Origin: Bacteroidota bacterium
Lineage (GTDB): Bacteria; Bacteroidota; Bacteroidia; Cytophagales; Cyclobacteriaceae
Length of the DNA: 56,533 nucleotides
Assembly: GCA_018267195.1 (NCBI GenBank)
Contig: JAFDYY010000019.1
Span: 1-56,533, forward strand
Reading direction: 5' to 3'
In this document: piece by piece, positions 26,136-34,973 of the stretch
Position numbering within the stretch: the stretch's first letter is position 1
Layout: each line of letters begins with the position of its first letter
The notes under the pieces: model-generated
Told to the model about the DNA's origin: nothing
Seen by the model: the letters and a program-made list of their open reading frames with translations, nothing else
Database searches by the model: none
Translations under genes and position numbers: made by a program

Positions 26136-27401
26136 GTGAGCCGAACCACCCTGCGTAGCATCATTATTTTAGCAGCCATCAGCATTGCCGGCATTACGGC
26201 TACCCAAATTTATTGGGTACGCAAAGCCTTTGATCAGAAAGAGAACCAGTTCAATCACGATGTCAATGCCTCCCTTCAGGCCGTGGCCAATCGCATATTT
26301 GAAATCAACCAAACTATACCCCCTGCTAATTCGCCAGTAGAGCAGCTTTCTACCAATTATTTTGCCGTGATCATAAACGGGCCGGTAAACGCGAGCGTAC
26401 TCGGATTACTGATTGCTTCGGAATTTGAAAAAAGAAACATAACGGCCGATTACGAATTTGGCGTGTACGATTGTGAAGAACAGTGCATGAAGGGGGCCGA
26501 AGTAAAAGCATCCCTTCCTAAACAACCGACAACCAAACTGACTGACCTGCCCACCTGGAAGGGTGATGGATATTATTTTAGTGTACGCTTTCCGACCATC
26601 GAGGCAAATCTGATCAGCCAAATGGGCATCTGGGGGTTTTCGTCAGCCGTTATGCTCATCGTCATTCTCTTTTTCGCTTACACCTTGTTTGTTATCCTTC
26701 GCCAAAAACGGTTGTCCGAAATTCAGAAGGATTTCATCAACAATATGACGCACGAATTTAAGACCCCTCTTTCTACCATTGCTATCTCTTCCGATGTATT
26801 AAAAAGCCCGGAGATTATACAAACCCCCGATCGCTTGCTGAACTATGCGGCTATTATTTCGCACGAAACCACCCGGCTGCGGCAGCATGTAGAGCGTGTG
26901 TTACAGATGGCCAAGCTGGAAAAAAATAATCTGGTTATTAATAAAGAACATTTAGATGTACACGAACTGATACGCGAAGCCGTGCAAAACAGCGCCCTTC
27001 TTTTGCAGGAAAAAAACGCTACCGTTGATCTGCAATTGAATGCCTCCGAAACCCACATCGTGGCCGATCGTCTGCATTTTACCAATGTGATCTTCAACTT
27101 GATTGACAATGCTATAAAATATAACAAGAACATCCCTCACCTGAAAATAGAATCCGGTAATGTGGGGAATCAGATTTTTGTAGCTGTTAGCGATAATGGC
27201 ATTGGCATCAGTCCGGAAAACCACAAAAAAATATTTCATCAGTTTTATCGTGTGCCTACCGGAAACCTGCACGATGTAAAAGGGTTTGGCCTCGGCTTAA
27301 ACTACGTAAAGCGTATCATCGAATCCTGTAAAGGAAAAGTTTCGGTAGCCAGCCAACTGGATGCGGGCAGTACCTTTAAAATTATTTTACCGGTAGCATG
27401 A
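26136..27401 (+). CDS. Sensor histidine kinase
   Basis: A 421-residue membrane kinase. Helices at about residues 9-27 and 165-188 flank a periplasmic sensor domain of about 135 residues that contains a Cys pair (YDCEEQCMKG). The dimerisation/phosphoacceptor motif is NNMTHEFKTPLS with His206. The ATPase has the N box NLIDNAIKYNK, G1 DNGIGI and G2 GFGLGLNYVKRI. The GTG start is chosen from the promoter position. It overlaps the response-regulator gene as ATGA. The signal sensed is unknown. Confidence 0.93.
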   Translation: MSRTTLRSIIILAAISIAGITATQIYWVRKAFDQKENQFNHDVNASLQAVANRIFEINQTIPPANSPVEQLSTNYFAVIINGPVNASVLGLLIASEFEKRNITADYEFGVYDCEEQCMKGAEVKASLPKQPTTKLTDLPTWKGDGYYFSVRFPTIEANLISQMGIWGFSSAVMLIVILFFAYTLFVILRQKRLSEIQKDFINNMTHEFKTPLSTIAISSDVLKSPEIIQTPDRLLNYAAIISHETTRLRQHVERVLQMAKLEKNNLVINKEHLDVHELIREAVQNSALLLQEKNATVDLQLNASETHIVADRLHFTNVIFNLIDNAIKYNKNIPHLKIESGNVGNQIFVAVSDNGIGISPENHKKIFHQFYRVPTGNLHDVKGFGLGLNYVKRIIESCKGKVSVASQLDAGSTFKIILPVA

Positions 27402-28081
27402 GTGCCAAAATTTTATTGGTGGAAGATGATTCCTCGTTAGGATATGTAATTCAGGACGGTCTAATCCACAAAGGATATGAAGTTACCCTGTGCCGGGATG
27501 GAGAAGAAGGTTTTCAGGCTTTTTGCTCGCAGCGGTTCGATATCTGCATTTTGGATGTGATGATGCCCAAAAAAGACGGCTTTACTTTAGCTCAGGAAAT
27601 AAGAGCTGCCAACACACAAGTACCCATTTTGTTTGTTACGGCCAAATCTATGTTGGACGATAAACTGCAGGGCTTCCAAACCGGTGGAGACGATTATATT
27701 ACCAAACCTTTCAGCATAGACGAATTGGGTATGCGCATTGACGTTTTTTTACGCAGAACATCTCCCTCCTTCTACCAAGAGGAGATTTTTCGGATAGGTC
27801 TTATTTCTTTCGATCCCAAAAATTTTATACTCCATCATGCTTCCGGGAAAAAAACACTTACCCCTAAAGAAGCAGAAGTAATGAAATTGCTGTGCCTGAA
27901 CCGCGAGCGCGTGTTGAAGCGCGAAGAAATATTAAAAACAGTATGGGGTGATGATGATTATTTTATGGGTCGCAGCCTCGATGTATTCATTTCTAAATTA
28001 CGGAAGTATCTTAAAGACGACCCCACGGTAGAAATCGTAAATTACCACGGAGTTGGTTTTAAGCTGGTAGTAAACGGCTGA
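27398..28081 (+). CDS. OmpR-family response regulator
   Basis: A 227-residue regulator. The receiver has the acidic pair Glu9/Asp10, the phosphoacceptor Asp53 in CILDVMMPKKDG and Lys103 in DDYITKPF. The C-terminal winged-helix domain shows LTPKEAEVMKLLCLNRERVLKREEIL and RSLDVFISKLRKYL. It is the cognate partner of the overlapping histidine kinase. It ends next to the convergent recR with no space for a terminator. Confidence 0.94.
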   Translation: MSAKILLVEDDSSLGYVIQDGLIHKGYEVTLCRDGEEGFQAFCSQRFDICILDVMMPKKDGFTLAQEIRAANTQVPILFVTAKSMLDDKLQGFQTGGDDYITKPFSIDELGMRIDVFLRRTSPSFYQEEIFRIGLISFDPKNFILHHASGKKTLTPKEAEVMKLLCLNRERVLKREEILKTVWGDDDYFMGRSLDVFISKLRKYLKDDPTVEIVNYHGVGFKLVVNG

Positions 28082-28690
28082 TCAATCAAATACTACCCGG
28101 CCTGTTATGCTTCGGCCAAGCGTAATTTCATCCGTGTATTCTAAATTACCGCCTACGGGCACACCCCGTGCAATGGAAGTAACTTTCACCGGAAGGGCTT
28201 TTAGTTTACGGTTAATATAAAAAGCCGTAGTGTCGCCCTCCAGCGTAGGGCTTAGCGCCAAGATTATTTCCTTAATTTCATTTTTTGTTTGAGCTACGCG
28301 CTGCAACAGGTGTTCTATTTTCAATTCCGATGGTCCGATACCGTTCATAGGCGATATCACCCCGCCCAGCACGTGGTACACCCCGTTATACTGTGCTGTG
28401 TTTTCTATGGCCATTACATCGTTGCTTTCTTCTACCACGCATACCGTGCTGCGGTCGCGCCGGTGGCTACTGCAAATTACACACACGGCCTCATCCGAAA
28501 TAGTAAAGCAGGTTTTACAAAACCGAATATTGGCGCGCAGTTTGTTCAATGCCTCGGTTAGGGCCAGCGTCCGGTTTTCATTTTCTTTTACTAAATGTAG
28601 CACCAGGCGCAGGGCTGTTTTTTTGCCGATACCGGGAAGTTTAGAAACTTCATTCACGGCATCTTCAATCAGTTTGGAGGGATATTCCAT
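28082..28690 (-). CDS. recR: Recombination mediator RecR
   Basis: A 202-residue protein of normal length. An N-terminal helix-hairpin-helix (SKLPGIGKKTALRLVLHL) precedes a C4 zinc finger (Cys58, 61, 70, 73) and a Toprim domain with VVEESNDVMAIE and ALSPTLEGDTTAFYI. RecR works with RecO/RecF to load RecA on gapped DNA. Its ATG shares one base with the clpS stop (TGATG), so the two are coupled. Confidence 0.96.
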   Translation of the reverse strand: MEYPSKLIEDAVNEVSKLPGIGKKTALRLVLHLVKENENRTLALTEALNKLRANIRFCKTCFTISDEAVCVICSSHRRDRSTVCVVEESNDVMAIENTAQYNGVYHVLGGVISPMNGIGPSELKIEHLLQRVAQTKNEIKEIILALSPTLEGDTTAFYINRKLKALPVKVTSIARGVPVGGNLEYTDEITLGRSITGRVVFD

Positions 28691-28971
28691 CAGAGGATTT
28701 TGGCATCTATGCCCGCTTCGCAGATCGCTTCGCGCAAAGGATTAAGTTCCTCGTATGAACCTGTGCGCACGGCACATTTTCCCTTGAAATGAATCAGCCA
28801 TGTACATTGCTCTGCCTGCTCCGGGGTGTGATTACATACGCGAATCAGGGTTTCAATCACATGCTGAAACGTATTGAAATCATCATTGAATACCACCAAA
28901 TCTTTTACATCCGTTATCGCAATGGCTTCTAACTGATCTGTGTTTTCAAGTACTTCAACAAGTGAGCCCAT
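28690..28971 (-). CDS. clpS: ATP-dependent Clp protease adaptor ClpS
   Basis: A 93-residue ClpS. The substrate-binding region is LVVFNDDFNTFQHVIETLIRV, followed by TPEQAEQCTWLIHFKGKCAVRTGSYEEL, the conserved second half. ClpS delivers N-degron substrates to ClpAP. It is first in a clpS-recR unit with a -7 box upstream. Confidence 0.93.
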   Translation of the reverse strand: MGSLVEVLENTDQLEAIAITDVKDLVVFNDDFNTFQHVIETLIRVCNHTPEQAEQCTWLIHFKGKCAVRTGSYEELNPLREAICEAGIDAKIL

Positions 28972-28989
28972 TCTGTTTTAATGATTCAG

Positions 28990-28997
28990 CAAAGGTA
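28990..28997 (-). promoter_or_regulatory. -7 promoter box of clpS-recR
   Basis: The minus strand reads TACCTTTG followed by C, a perfect box, 18 bases before the clpS ATG. Confidence 0.55.
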
Positions 28998-29053
28998 AAA
29001 AATTTTGACAAGTAAACGGTAAGTTGTAAATCGTAACCTTAAAAAATGCCTGC

Positions 29054-30511
29054 GTGACCCCTCTCTTCATCAGTTCAGTTATTCTTATTTATTTTATTGC
29101 CCTGATTATTATTTCTTATTTCACTTCGCGCGGGGCCGACAGCAACACATTTTTCACAGCTAACCGCCAGTCGCCCTGGTACCTGGTGGCTTTTGGCATG
29201 ATCGGCTCTTCTTTGTCGGGCGTAACATTTGTATCGGTGCCCGGGGCAGTTGGAAAATTCAATTTCGCTTATTTTCAGGTAGTGTTAGGCTACCTGGCCG
29301 GGTATGTGGTAATCATTGCCGTACTGATGCCGCTATACTACCGGCTTAAAGTAGTTTCAATTTATACTTATCTGGAACAGCGTTTCGACACATGGACACA
29401 CCGGACCGGGGCGGGTGTTTTTTTGGTAAGCCGGTCCATGGCTTCTTCGCTACGTCTGTTTTTGGCAGCTTCGATCCTGCAATTATTTTTATTTGATGCC
29501 TGGCATGTACCATTTTACGTTACAGTTACCATTACCCTCGCCTTAATCTGGGTTTACACTTTTAAGGGTGGCGTAAAAACGATTATCTGGACAGATACCT
29601 TTCAAACTATATTTTTGGTGGGGGCTGTAATCATTACCGTTTGGCAAATTGCTCATCAGTTAAATTTTTCTTTTACTGACATGACAACTGCCATTCACGC
29701 CCAAGGTTATTCTAAAATTTTTGTATTGGATTCAGTAAAGAATGGCCTGTTTTTTCCTAAGCAATTTTTAGGCGGTATGTTTATTACCATCGCCATGACC
29801 GGCCTGGACCAGGAATTGATGCAAAAAAACCTGACGTGCAAAACATTAGGCGATGCGCAGAAAAATATGTTTTGGTTCAGTATTACGCTGGCTATTGTAA
29901 ATCTTCTTTTCCTTACGTTAGGTGCCCTGCTCTATATCTATTGCAACCAAAAAGGAATTGCCTTACCCAAAAGCAGCGATGATCTTTTTCCAATGTTAGC
30001 GTTTAACGAACTCGGGCTGACGGTGGGCATTTTATTTTTGCTGGGCATTACCGCTTCTTCCTACGCCAGTGCCGACTCGGCTTTGGCCGGATTAACCACC
30101 TCCTTTTGTATCGATTTCCTGAATTTTAAAAATAAAAACGAACAAACTAAACAGCGTCAAAAATTTATTGTACACCTGGGTTTTTCTATCCTGTTTCTCG
30201 TTATCATTTTAATCTTCAAAGAAGTAAACCAAAAATCGCTGATCGATGTGGTGCTGAAAGTAGCCGGCTATACCTATGGCCCGCTGCTGGGGTTATTTTC
30301 GTTTGGCATCTTCACAACCCGAAAAGTGGCCGGAAAATGGGTTCCATTCATTTGCGTGGCCGCTCCGCTCCTTACCTATTTACTTAGTGCCAATTCCGAG
30401 AAATGGTTTTCGGGATTTCAGATGAGCTATGAAGTAATTATTCTAGACGGACTGATTACCTTTTTGGGACTTTGGTTACTATCCATCAAACCAAAAAACG
30501 GTATAAAATAA
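29054..30511 (+). CDS. Sodium:solute symporter (SSS family)
   Basis: A 485-residue membrane protein with about thirteen hydrophobic segments. It begins at GTG with TPLFISSVILIYFIALIIISYFTSR. Conserved SSS stretches include GMIGSSLSGVTFVSVPGAVG near the N-terminus and GITASSYASADSALAGLTTSFCID, the Na+-site region, in the second half. The solute cannot be assigned; solute:sodium symporters of this form in Bacteroidota often carry sugars or sialic acid-like compounds. It stands alone between divergent clpS and a convergent small lipoprotein gene. Confidence 0.9.
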   Translation: MTPLFISSVILIYFIALIIISYFTSRGADSNTFFTANRQSPWYLVAFGMIGSSLSGVTFVSVPGAVGKFNFAYFQVVLGYLAGYVVIIAVLMPLYYRLKVVSIYTYLEQRFDTWTHRTGAGVFLVSRSMASSLRLFLAASILQLFLFDAWHVPFYVTVTITLALIWVYTFKGGVKTIIWTDTFQTIFLVGAVIITVWQIAHQLNFSFTDMTTAIHAQGYSKIFVLDSVKNGLFFPKQFLGGMFITIAMTGLDQELMQKNLTCKTLGDAQKNMFWFSITLAIVNLLFLTLGALLYIYCNQKGIALPKSSDDLFPMLAFNELGLTVGILFLLGITASSYASADSALAGLTTSFCIDFLNFKNKNEQTKQRQKFIVHLGFSILFLVIILIFKEVNQKSLIDVVLKVAGYTYGPLLGLFSFGIFTTRKVAGKWVPFICVAAPLLTYLLSANSEKWFSGFQMSYEVIILDGLITFLGLWLLSIKPKNGIK

Positions 30512-30532
30512 AAAAGGCCGTTAAAAGCGGCC
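30505..30532 (-). terminator. Intrinsic terminator of the minus-strand small lipoprotein gene
   Basis: On the minus strand GGCCG, a seven-base loop and CGGCC are followed by TTTTTTATTTT. The U tract is on the minus strand, so it ends the 30677-30558 gene rather than the symporter. Its tract overlaps the symporter stop. Confidence 0.7.
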
Positions 30533-30557
30533 AGAAAATCATTATTGCTCATCCGGA

Positions 30558-30677
30558 TTATATCCGACTGTCTTTCTTCGCTTCAGGTGCTTTAGAATAG
30601 GTAGGGCATGTATATTGCGAACAAGCCGATGCCAGAAGCATAACTACCGCGATCAACACCAATACAGACTTTTTCAT
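30558..30677 (-). CDS. Very small lipoprotein (39 residues)
   Basis: ATG to TAA encodes 39 residues. The first 18 are a lipoprotein signal with lipobox ASAC (Cys19); the mature part is only about 21 residues, with a second Cys and a charged tail ending KKDSRI. A matching intrinsic terminator lies 25 bases downstream on the same strand, which supports a real transcribed gene. The family is not recognised. It resembles the tiny lipoproteins of many Bacteroidota genomes. Confidence 0.65.
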   Translation of the reverse strand: MKKSVLVLIAVVMLLASACSQYTCPTYSKAPEAKKDSRI

Positions 30678-30854
30678 AACGTTTAAATTTAAAACCGTGT
30701 AAAGATATACGCAGCAATGTAAAAAATAGTTCACATAACCGGTATAATTCTTACATAAGTTTCAAAATCAGGAAAAAGACATGAAAAGACTACAATAAAG
30801 GGTTTCTGTGAACATTATTGAATTATTTTTAGTTTAAATTGGGTTGCTACGACT

Positions 30855-31952
30855 ATGCTCGGCCACCGCTTTTCTAAATACGTCCCTCCGCCTGATGACG
30901 GAAAATCTGATTTTGAAAAACTTCTGAAAATTTTCATGCCGTTGCTCCTGATTACCTCCGGCCATGTGGCCGAGGCGCTGCAATGGCTTACCGAAATAGA
31001 TAAACAATACGGCCTGACCGGAAAAGATTATGGCATGGGCGATTTTATTGAGGATTTAAAAAAGAATGGTTACATAACTGATGACGGACCGAATGGTGAA
31101 TTCAAATTGAAGGCAAAAGCAGAGCAAAATCTTCGTCAATCGGCTCTGGAAGAGATTTTTGGAAAACTAAAACGCACCAAGCCGGGCGGCCATCAAACTC
31201 CGCACAACGGCCGGGGCGATGAGCCCACCACCGATAGGCGCGAGTACGAATTTGGCGACACGCTCGAACAAATTTCGGTTACCGACTCCTTGCGCAATGC
31301 TCAAATCAATCACGGAGTGGAAGATTTTTTCATGACGGAAGATGATTTGGAAGTGGTGGAGAACGAATTCAAAGCACAAACTTCTACCGTGCTGATGATT
31401 GATATTTCGCACTCCATGATTTTGTATGGCGAAGACCGTATCACTCCGGCTAAAAAAGTGGCCATGGCGTTGTCGGAGTTAATAATCAAAAAATACCCAA
31501 AAGACACGCTCGACATTTTGGTATTTGGCGATGATGCCTGGCAAATTGAAATCAAAGACCTGCCCTATTTAAATGTAGGCCCCTACCACACCAACACCGT
31601 GGCGGGGTTAGAACTGGCGATGGGCATTTTGCGTAGAAAGAAGAACGCCAACAAGCAAATTTTTATGATCACCGATGGCAAGCCCACGTGCATCAAGCAG
31701 GGAATCAAATACTATAAAAATGCGTTCGGCCTCGACCAAAAAATTTTAAATAAAACACTTGACCTTGCTGTGCAACTGCGAAAAATAAAAATTCCGGTAA
31801 CTACATTTATGATTGCCACCGATCCGTACCTAAAAGCATTTGTGCGTGAGTTTACCAAGGCCAACAATGGCAATGCTTATTATAGTTCACTGCAAGGATT
31901 GGGAAATTTGGTTTTTGAAGATTTTAGAAAGAACAGGACGAAGAATTTGTAG
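30855..31952 (+). CDS. VWA-domain protein (MoxR-associated type)
   Basis: A 365-residue cytosolic protein. The N-terminal helical region (about 1-165) is followed by a von Willebrand A domain with an intact MIDAS motif DISHS (residues 183-187) and a later TDGKPTC. In relatives I know, this gene type sits beside a MoxR/ChlI-like AAA ATPase of about 500 residues and the pair resembles metal chelatase I/D subunits. Here the matching ATPase gene is at 38543, with about 6.6 kb of accessory genes between. The target of the pair is unknown. Confidence 0.88.
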   Translation: MLGHRFSKYVPPPDDGKSDFEKLLKIFMPLLLITSGHVAEALQWLTEIDKQYGLTGKDYGMGDFIEDLKKNGYITDDGPNGEFKLKAKAEQNLRQSALEEIFGKLKRTKPGGHQTPHNGRGDEPTTDRREYEFGDTLEQISVTDSLRNAQINHGVEDFFMTEDDLEVVENEFKAQTSTVLMIDISHSMILYGEDRITPAKKVAMALSELIIKKYPKDTLDILVFGDDAWQIEIKDLPYLNVGPYHTNTVAGLELAMGILRRKKNANKQIFMITDGKPTCIKQGIKYYKNAFGLDQKILNKTLDLAVQLRKIKIPVTTFMIATDPYLKAFVREFTKANNGNAYYSSLQGLGNLVFEDFRKNRTKNL

Positions 31953-31957
31953 CTATT

Positions 31958-32216
31958 CTATTTATATATGTCTTTGCGATGACCAACTTTTCTAATCTCC
32001 ACAATCTTAATCACATCCTCCACGAAATAAATAATACGGTAATCACCTATTCTAATTTCTCCACAACGATTCTTTCTGTCCTTCTAATTTCTTTGCCCCA
32101 AGTGGTCGTGGGTTTTCGCTTAGGCCATCGATCGCATAACTAATGCGTTTGATAATTTGATTTGGCAGCCGCAATAATTCTTTTTCAGCAGATTTTTTAA
32201 AAGTAATAATGTACAT
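31958..32216 (-). pseudogene. RelE/ParE-family toxin broken by a one-base frameshift
   Basis: From the ATG at 32216 the frame reads MYIITFKKSAEKELLRLP and continues to GAKKLEGQKESLWRN, then stops at 32054-32052 after 54 codons. Removing one A from the run complementary to 32056-32058 restores IRIGDYRIIYFVEDVIKIVEIRKVGHRKDIYK and a stop at 31960, giving an 85-residue RelE/ParE toxin of normal length. The lost part holds the conserved WRIRIGDYRIIY strand and the C-terminal catalytic region, so the toxin should be inactive. The ATG is one base after the antitoxin stop. A sequencing error or recoding is possible. Confidence 0.85.
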
Positions 32217-32217
32217 A

Positions 32218-32412
32218 TCATATCTTGTTCCTTTTCTTAAGGCGTTTCTTTATCTCCTCCCAGGCTACAGATGGTTCATCTCGTCTGGATTCGGCAATGA
32301 TGGAATCAAACAAGTCTTCGATTTGCTCATCGAATTTCTCTAACGTTTTGAGATCAATTACAACTGCTTTTTTTCTGCTCCGCTCATCGGTGATGTAGTT
32401 AACTCCCTTCAT
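32218..32412 (-). CDS. Type II antitoxin
   Basis: A 64-residue acidic/basic protein beginning MKGVNYITDERSRKKAVVIDLKTLEKFDEQIEDLFDSIIAESR and ending in a Lys/Arg-rich tail. The form (short N-terminal beta segment with a helical acidic C-terminus) is the antitoxin commonly paired with RelE/ParE toxins in Bacteroidota. An in-frame ATG 12 codons upstream (32448) adds residues unlike the family. Its stop is one base from the toxin ATG. It is intact although the toxin is frameshifted. Confidence 0.82.
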   Translation of the reverse strand: MKGVNYITDERSRKKAVVIDLKTLEKFDEQIEDLFDSIIAESRRDEPSVAWEEIKKRLKKRNKI

Positions 32413-32444
32413 ATCATTATATATTTTACAAAGATACAGATGCA

Positions 32445-33749
32445 TCAATGATTCTCAAAAAACCGAAACTTATGTTGCCTCGCAATCCGTTTGGCTTCGC
32501 CAATATATTTTGTAAAATCAGCTGAGCCTCTTGGTTCCGTTGATGCCAAAATTTTATAATAATTCATCTGATAATACCTTCGGTTGTAATCATCCAACTG
32601 AGTGGGATCAACGGAGCGGAGTAGGGCTTTTGCTTCTTCTTTTCGAGTAAGGTCCGTCATAGCACCAGCCCGATATATGGCAAGTGGAATGATAACTCCT
32701 TTCGAATATTCATCAAGCTCGCATCGGTAATTTCTTTGAGCCAGTTCGGTGTACTGAAGAACTTCTTCGTTCAACCCTGCCATGCTAAATGCCTCGACAA
32801 CCATCAAATGGAACGAAGGTAAATTGCGTTCAAGATTACCATTTCTTGGCAAGCGTTTTTCCCAGTCCTCTATCGATTTTCTCAACCCTCGCTCTATACC
32901 GTTTTTGAAATAGTGTTGATATAAAATGTTGCAGGCAAACTTCCGGCCCACCGGGAAGGGATGCATCTCGGGCTTAAGATGGATAGCGTTTATTTTTTCA
33001 ATCAAAATTTTACATTCATTTTTCTCCATCAACCAAAAGTGATGAAGAAATAACAAACAAAGGCTGAAGAGCTGCGCTTCCTCATCAGGCCGTTCGTTGG
33101 CATAGGCCCTCACCACTTTGTGATGGCCAAGATTGAGGCAATCATAATCCACAAACCACTCAAAATATAACTGCTGCGCTTCAGGCAGCTTGGCATAATG
33201 AGGTATTAGATCATCTGCCAACCGCGAGTGGCTGCGCATCTGGGTGGCAAACGAAAACATCAAACTCATGAGTTTTCCACGAGGATAGTCGTCTCTGTTT
33301 TGAAGTCCCTTCGCCTTGAAAATATTTTTTAAGAAATCAGTGTTGCTTTCATGAAAAGCTAGCAACATCAGCCAATTGAAGGTAGTATAAAATTGTTCGC
33401 TTTCGCCCAGTACTTGTTGCAGGTCGTCAACGGCATCAATAGTTAGGTCGTTACTTTTGCGCGCGCGATCAAAAACTACTGCCCGTTGGAATTCATAAAA
33501 ATCATTAAAGCCGCAAAAGTTGGATAACACGTTGAGTGTCTCCAGCGAAGGGCTGCTGCCCGAAGGCATCACATCAAAAAACCTGCGGAGCGTGTTTACG
33601 CTGATGTATTTTTTTGTTCTGTCTTCAATGAAGTCTGCCAGCTTATCACAATCCGTTTTGGTGCGCACCGCAAAGCCGAAATGTTTTTCCACTGCCTCTT
33701 TTAATTGGGAAAGTTCGTACGCACTTATTCTGGAGTGAGGAGAAGGCAT
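32445..33749 (-). CDS. HTH-like regulator with helical-repeat C-terminus, unknown function
   Basis: A 434-residue protein. Residues about 10-100 match the N-terminal module of a Bacteroidota family that looks like a helix-turn-helix (LADFIEDRTKKYISVNTLRRFFDVM...LNVLSNFCGFNDFYEFQ). The remaining 330 residues are helical with repeated aromatic and Leu pairs, like TPR-type repeats, and lack membrane segments. No enzyme motif is visible. It is upstream of the antitoxin on the same strand (32 bases between) and may regulate this block. I do not know its function. Confidence 0.65.
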   Translation of the reverse strand: MPSPHSRISAYELSQLKEAVEKHFGFAVRTKTDCDKLADFIEDRTKKYISVNTLRRFFDVMPSGSSPSLETLNVLSNFCGFNDFYEFQRAVVFDRARKSNDLTIDAVDDLQQVLGESEQFYTTFNWLMLLAFHESNTDFLKNIFKAKGLQNRDDYPRGKLMSLMFSFATQMRSHSRLADDLIPHYAKLPEAQQLYFEWFVDYDCLNLGHHKVVRAYANERPDEEAQLFSLCLLFLHHFWLMEKNECKILIEKINAIHLKPEMHPFPVGRKFACNILYQHYFKNGIERGLRKSIEDWEKRLPRNGNLERNLPSFHLMVVEAFSMAGLNEEVLQYTELAQRNYRCELDEYSKGVIIPLAIYRAGAMTDLTRKEEAKALLRSVDPTQLDDYNRRYYQMNYYKILASTEPRGSADFTKYIGEAKRIARQHKFRFFENH

Positions 33750-33762
33750 GGTTTCTGATTTT

Positions 33763-34401
33763 TTAGTTCATCGGAGCAAAAATTAACGAAGGTTTATCTA
33801 TCATGTCAACAATTCGTTTTTTTATCAGCTCCCAATCAAATTGCCCTTTAGACAAGTACACGTCTTTAGTATCACTTATTTGTGAAAAAGCGGAGAGCGA
33901 GCGAAGTACAAAAAGTTCGTCTTGCGCAAATTTTTCTTTAAACACAGCCAACATCATGTTTAAAGAAAGATACTGAGACAGAAACGCAATGTCAACGTAA
34001 TCTTTCGCTTTGTTGCGCATATTGGCAATGGCTTCTAATTTCATGGCGGCAATATCTTCAAGCCCGGCCATCCTTATTCCGTCAACCACTACGGGTGTCC
34101 TTACAAAACTATTTTCATAAAATACAAAATCAGTTTTAAGGTTGCCAATGAAGCCCTGCAAAGCAATATCACTGTAAGTAGGCAGCCTGAAATCGTAAGA
34201 CTTAAGCAGGTGTTTGTAGAGTGCCTGTTTATCAAACTCTTTGTCGGTAAATAAATCCAGGTCAATGCTGATCCGATGGCCTACCTGTAATGACAAGGCC
34301 GTGCCACCAACCAGAATAAAAGACGATAGTTTTTCATCTTTCATTAATTTATTCAAAACTGAGAAAGTGTTTTTTGAAACTGTATCGGAGTACAATTTCA
34401 T
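33763..34401 (-). CDS. AbiEii/AbiGii-type nucleotidyltransferase (toxin-like)
   Basis: A 212-residue protein with the nucleotidyltransferase signature LVGGTALSLQVGHRISIDLDLFTD (GG...G-HR-SxDxD) and the downstream AMKLEAIANMRNKAKDYVDI segment typical of AbiEii. In the AbiE systems the equivalent protein is a nucleotidyltransferase toxin that can act in phage abortive infection. Here the usual AbiEi antitoxin is not seen; instead a 112-residue DUF6922-like gene overlaps its start as ATGA. The HTH-like regulator gene follows after 13 bases. Confidence 0.88.
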   Translation of the reverse strand: MKLYSDTVSKNTFSVLNKLMKDEKLSSFILVGGTALSLQVGHRISIDLDLFTDKEFDKQALYKHLLKSYDFRLPTYSDIALQGFIGNLKTDFVFYENSFVRTPVVVDGIRMAGLEDIAAMKLEAIANMRNKAKDYVDIAFLSQYLSLNMMLAVFKEKFAQDELFVLRSLSAFSQISDTKDVYLSKGQFDWELIKKRIVDMIDKPSLIFAPMN

Positions 34402-34736
34402 ATTCTTATTTTTTGGTTGTTGTTTGGAAACTGACCAGGAGCGGCCATCAGTTTTCGGTAAGCAGCTAATTCTTCATACGGAATACCGAATACGTTCTTA
34501 ATAAATTCCATTTCGCGCTGCGACATGGAAGGTATATCCTTGGTAAGGGCCAGTACTTTTTCTGTACCATACAAATTAAACATGGCGTAAAAATCTTTGC
34601 AACTGCCACGCTCCATTACCCGCTCCACCACCAGAGCTGCCTGTTCTGTAAAATCAAATTGGTCGGGATCGTATTCCCAAAACAAACCTAAGTTTATTTT
34701 TGCAGAAGAATGATCTTTATAGTTATCGAAAAACAT
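34398..34736 (-). CDS. DUF6922-like partner of the AbiEii-type gene
   Basis: A 112-residue protein: INLGLFWEYDPDQFDFTEQAALVVERVMERGSCKDFYAMFNLYGTEKVLAL, then a helical KDIPSMSQREMEFIKNVFGIP segment. This resembles the DUF6922 family, often found directly upstream of AbiEii-like nucleotidyltransferases in Bacteroidota. The four-base overlap supports a two-gene unit, and by position it may be the antitoxin. The family call is from memory of the pattern and is moderately sure. Confidence 0.7.
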   Translation of the reverse strand: MFFDNYKDHSSAKINLGLFWEYDPDQFDFTEQAALVVERVMERGSCKDFYAMFNLYGTEKVLALTKDIPSMSQREMEFIKNVFGIPYEELAAYRKLMAAPGQFPNNNQKIRI

Positions 34737-34973
34737 TGACTAAAGATATTTAAACTCAGGCAAACCGTCAATACAGCTTATCACAACGATTTTGGGGTGC
34801 ATGGTGAAGTTAACTTTTTCTATACTGCTTCTTTTAGCTGGGAAAGTTCAAAGTTTAATTGATTCTAAATGCGCGGAAAGCATAGATAAATATAGAAAAA
34901 TATTATTTGGGCACGGTTTGGGCAGGTTACAATATTGAGGCTTTACTTACTTGGATTCATAAATCAAATGCTT

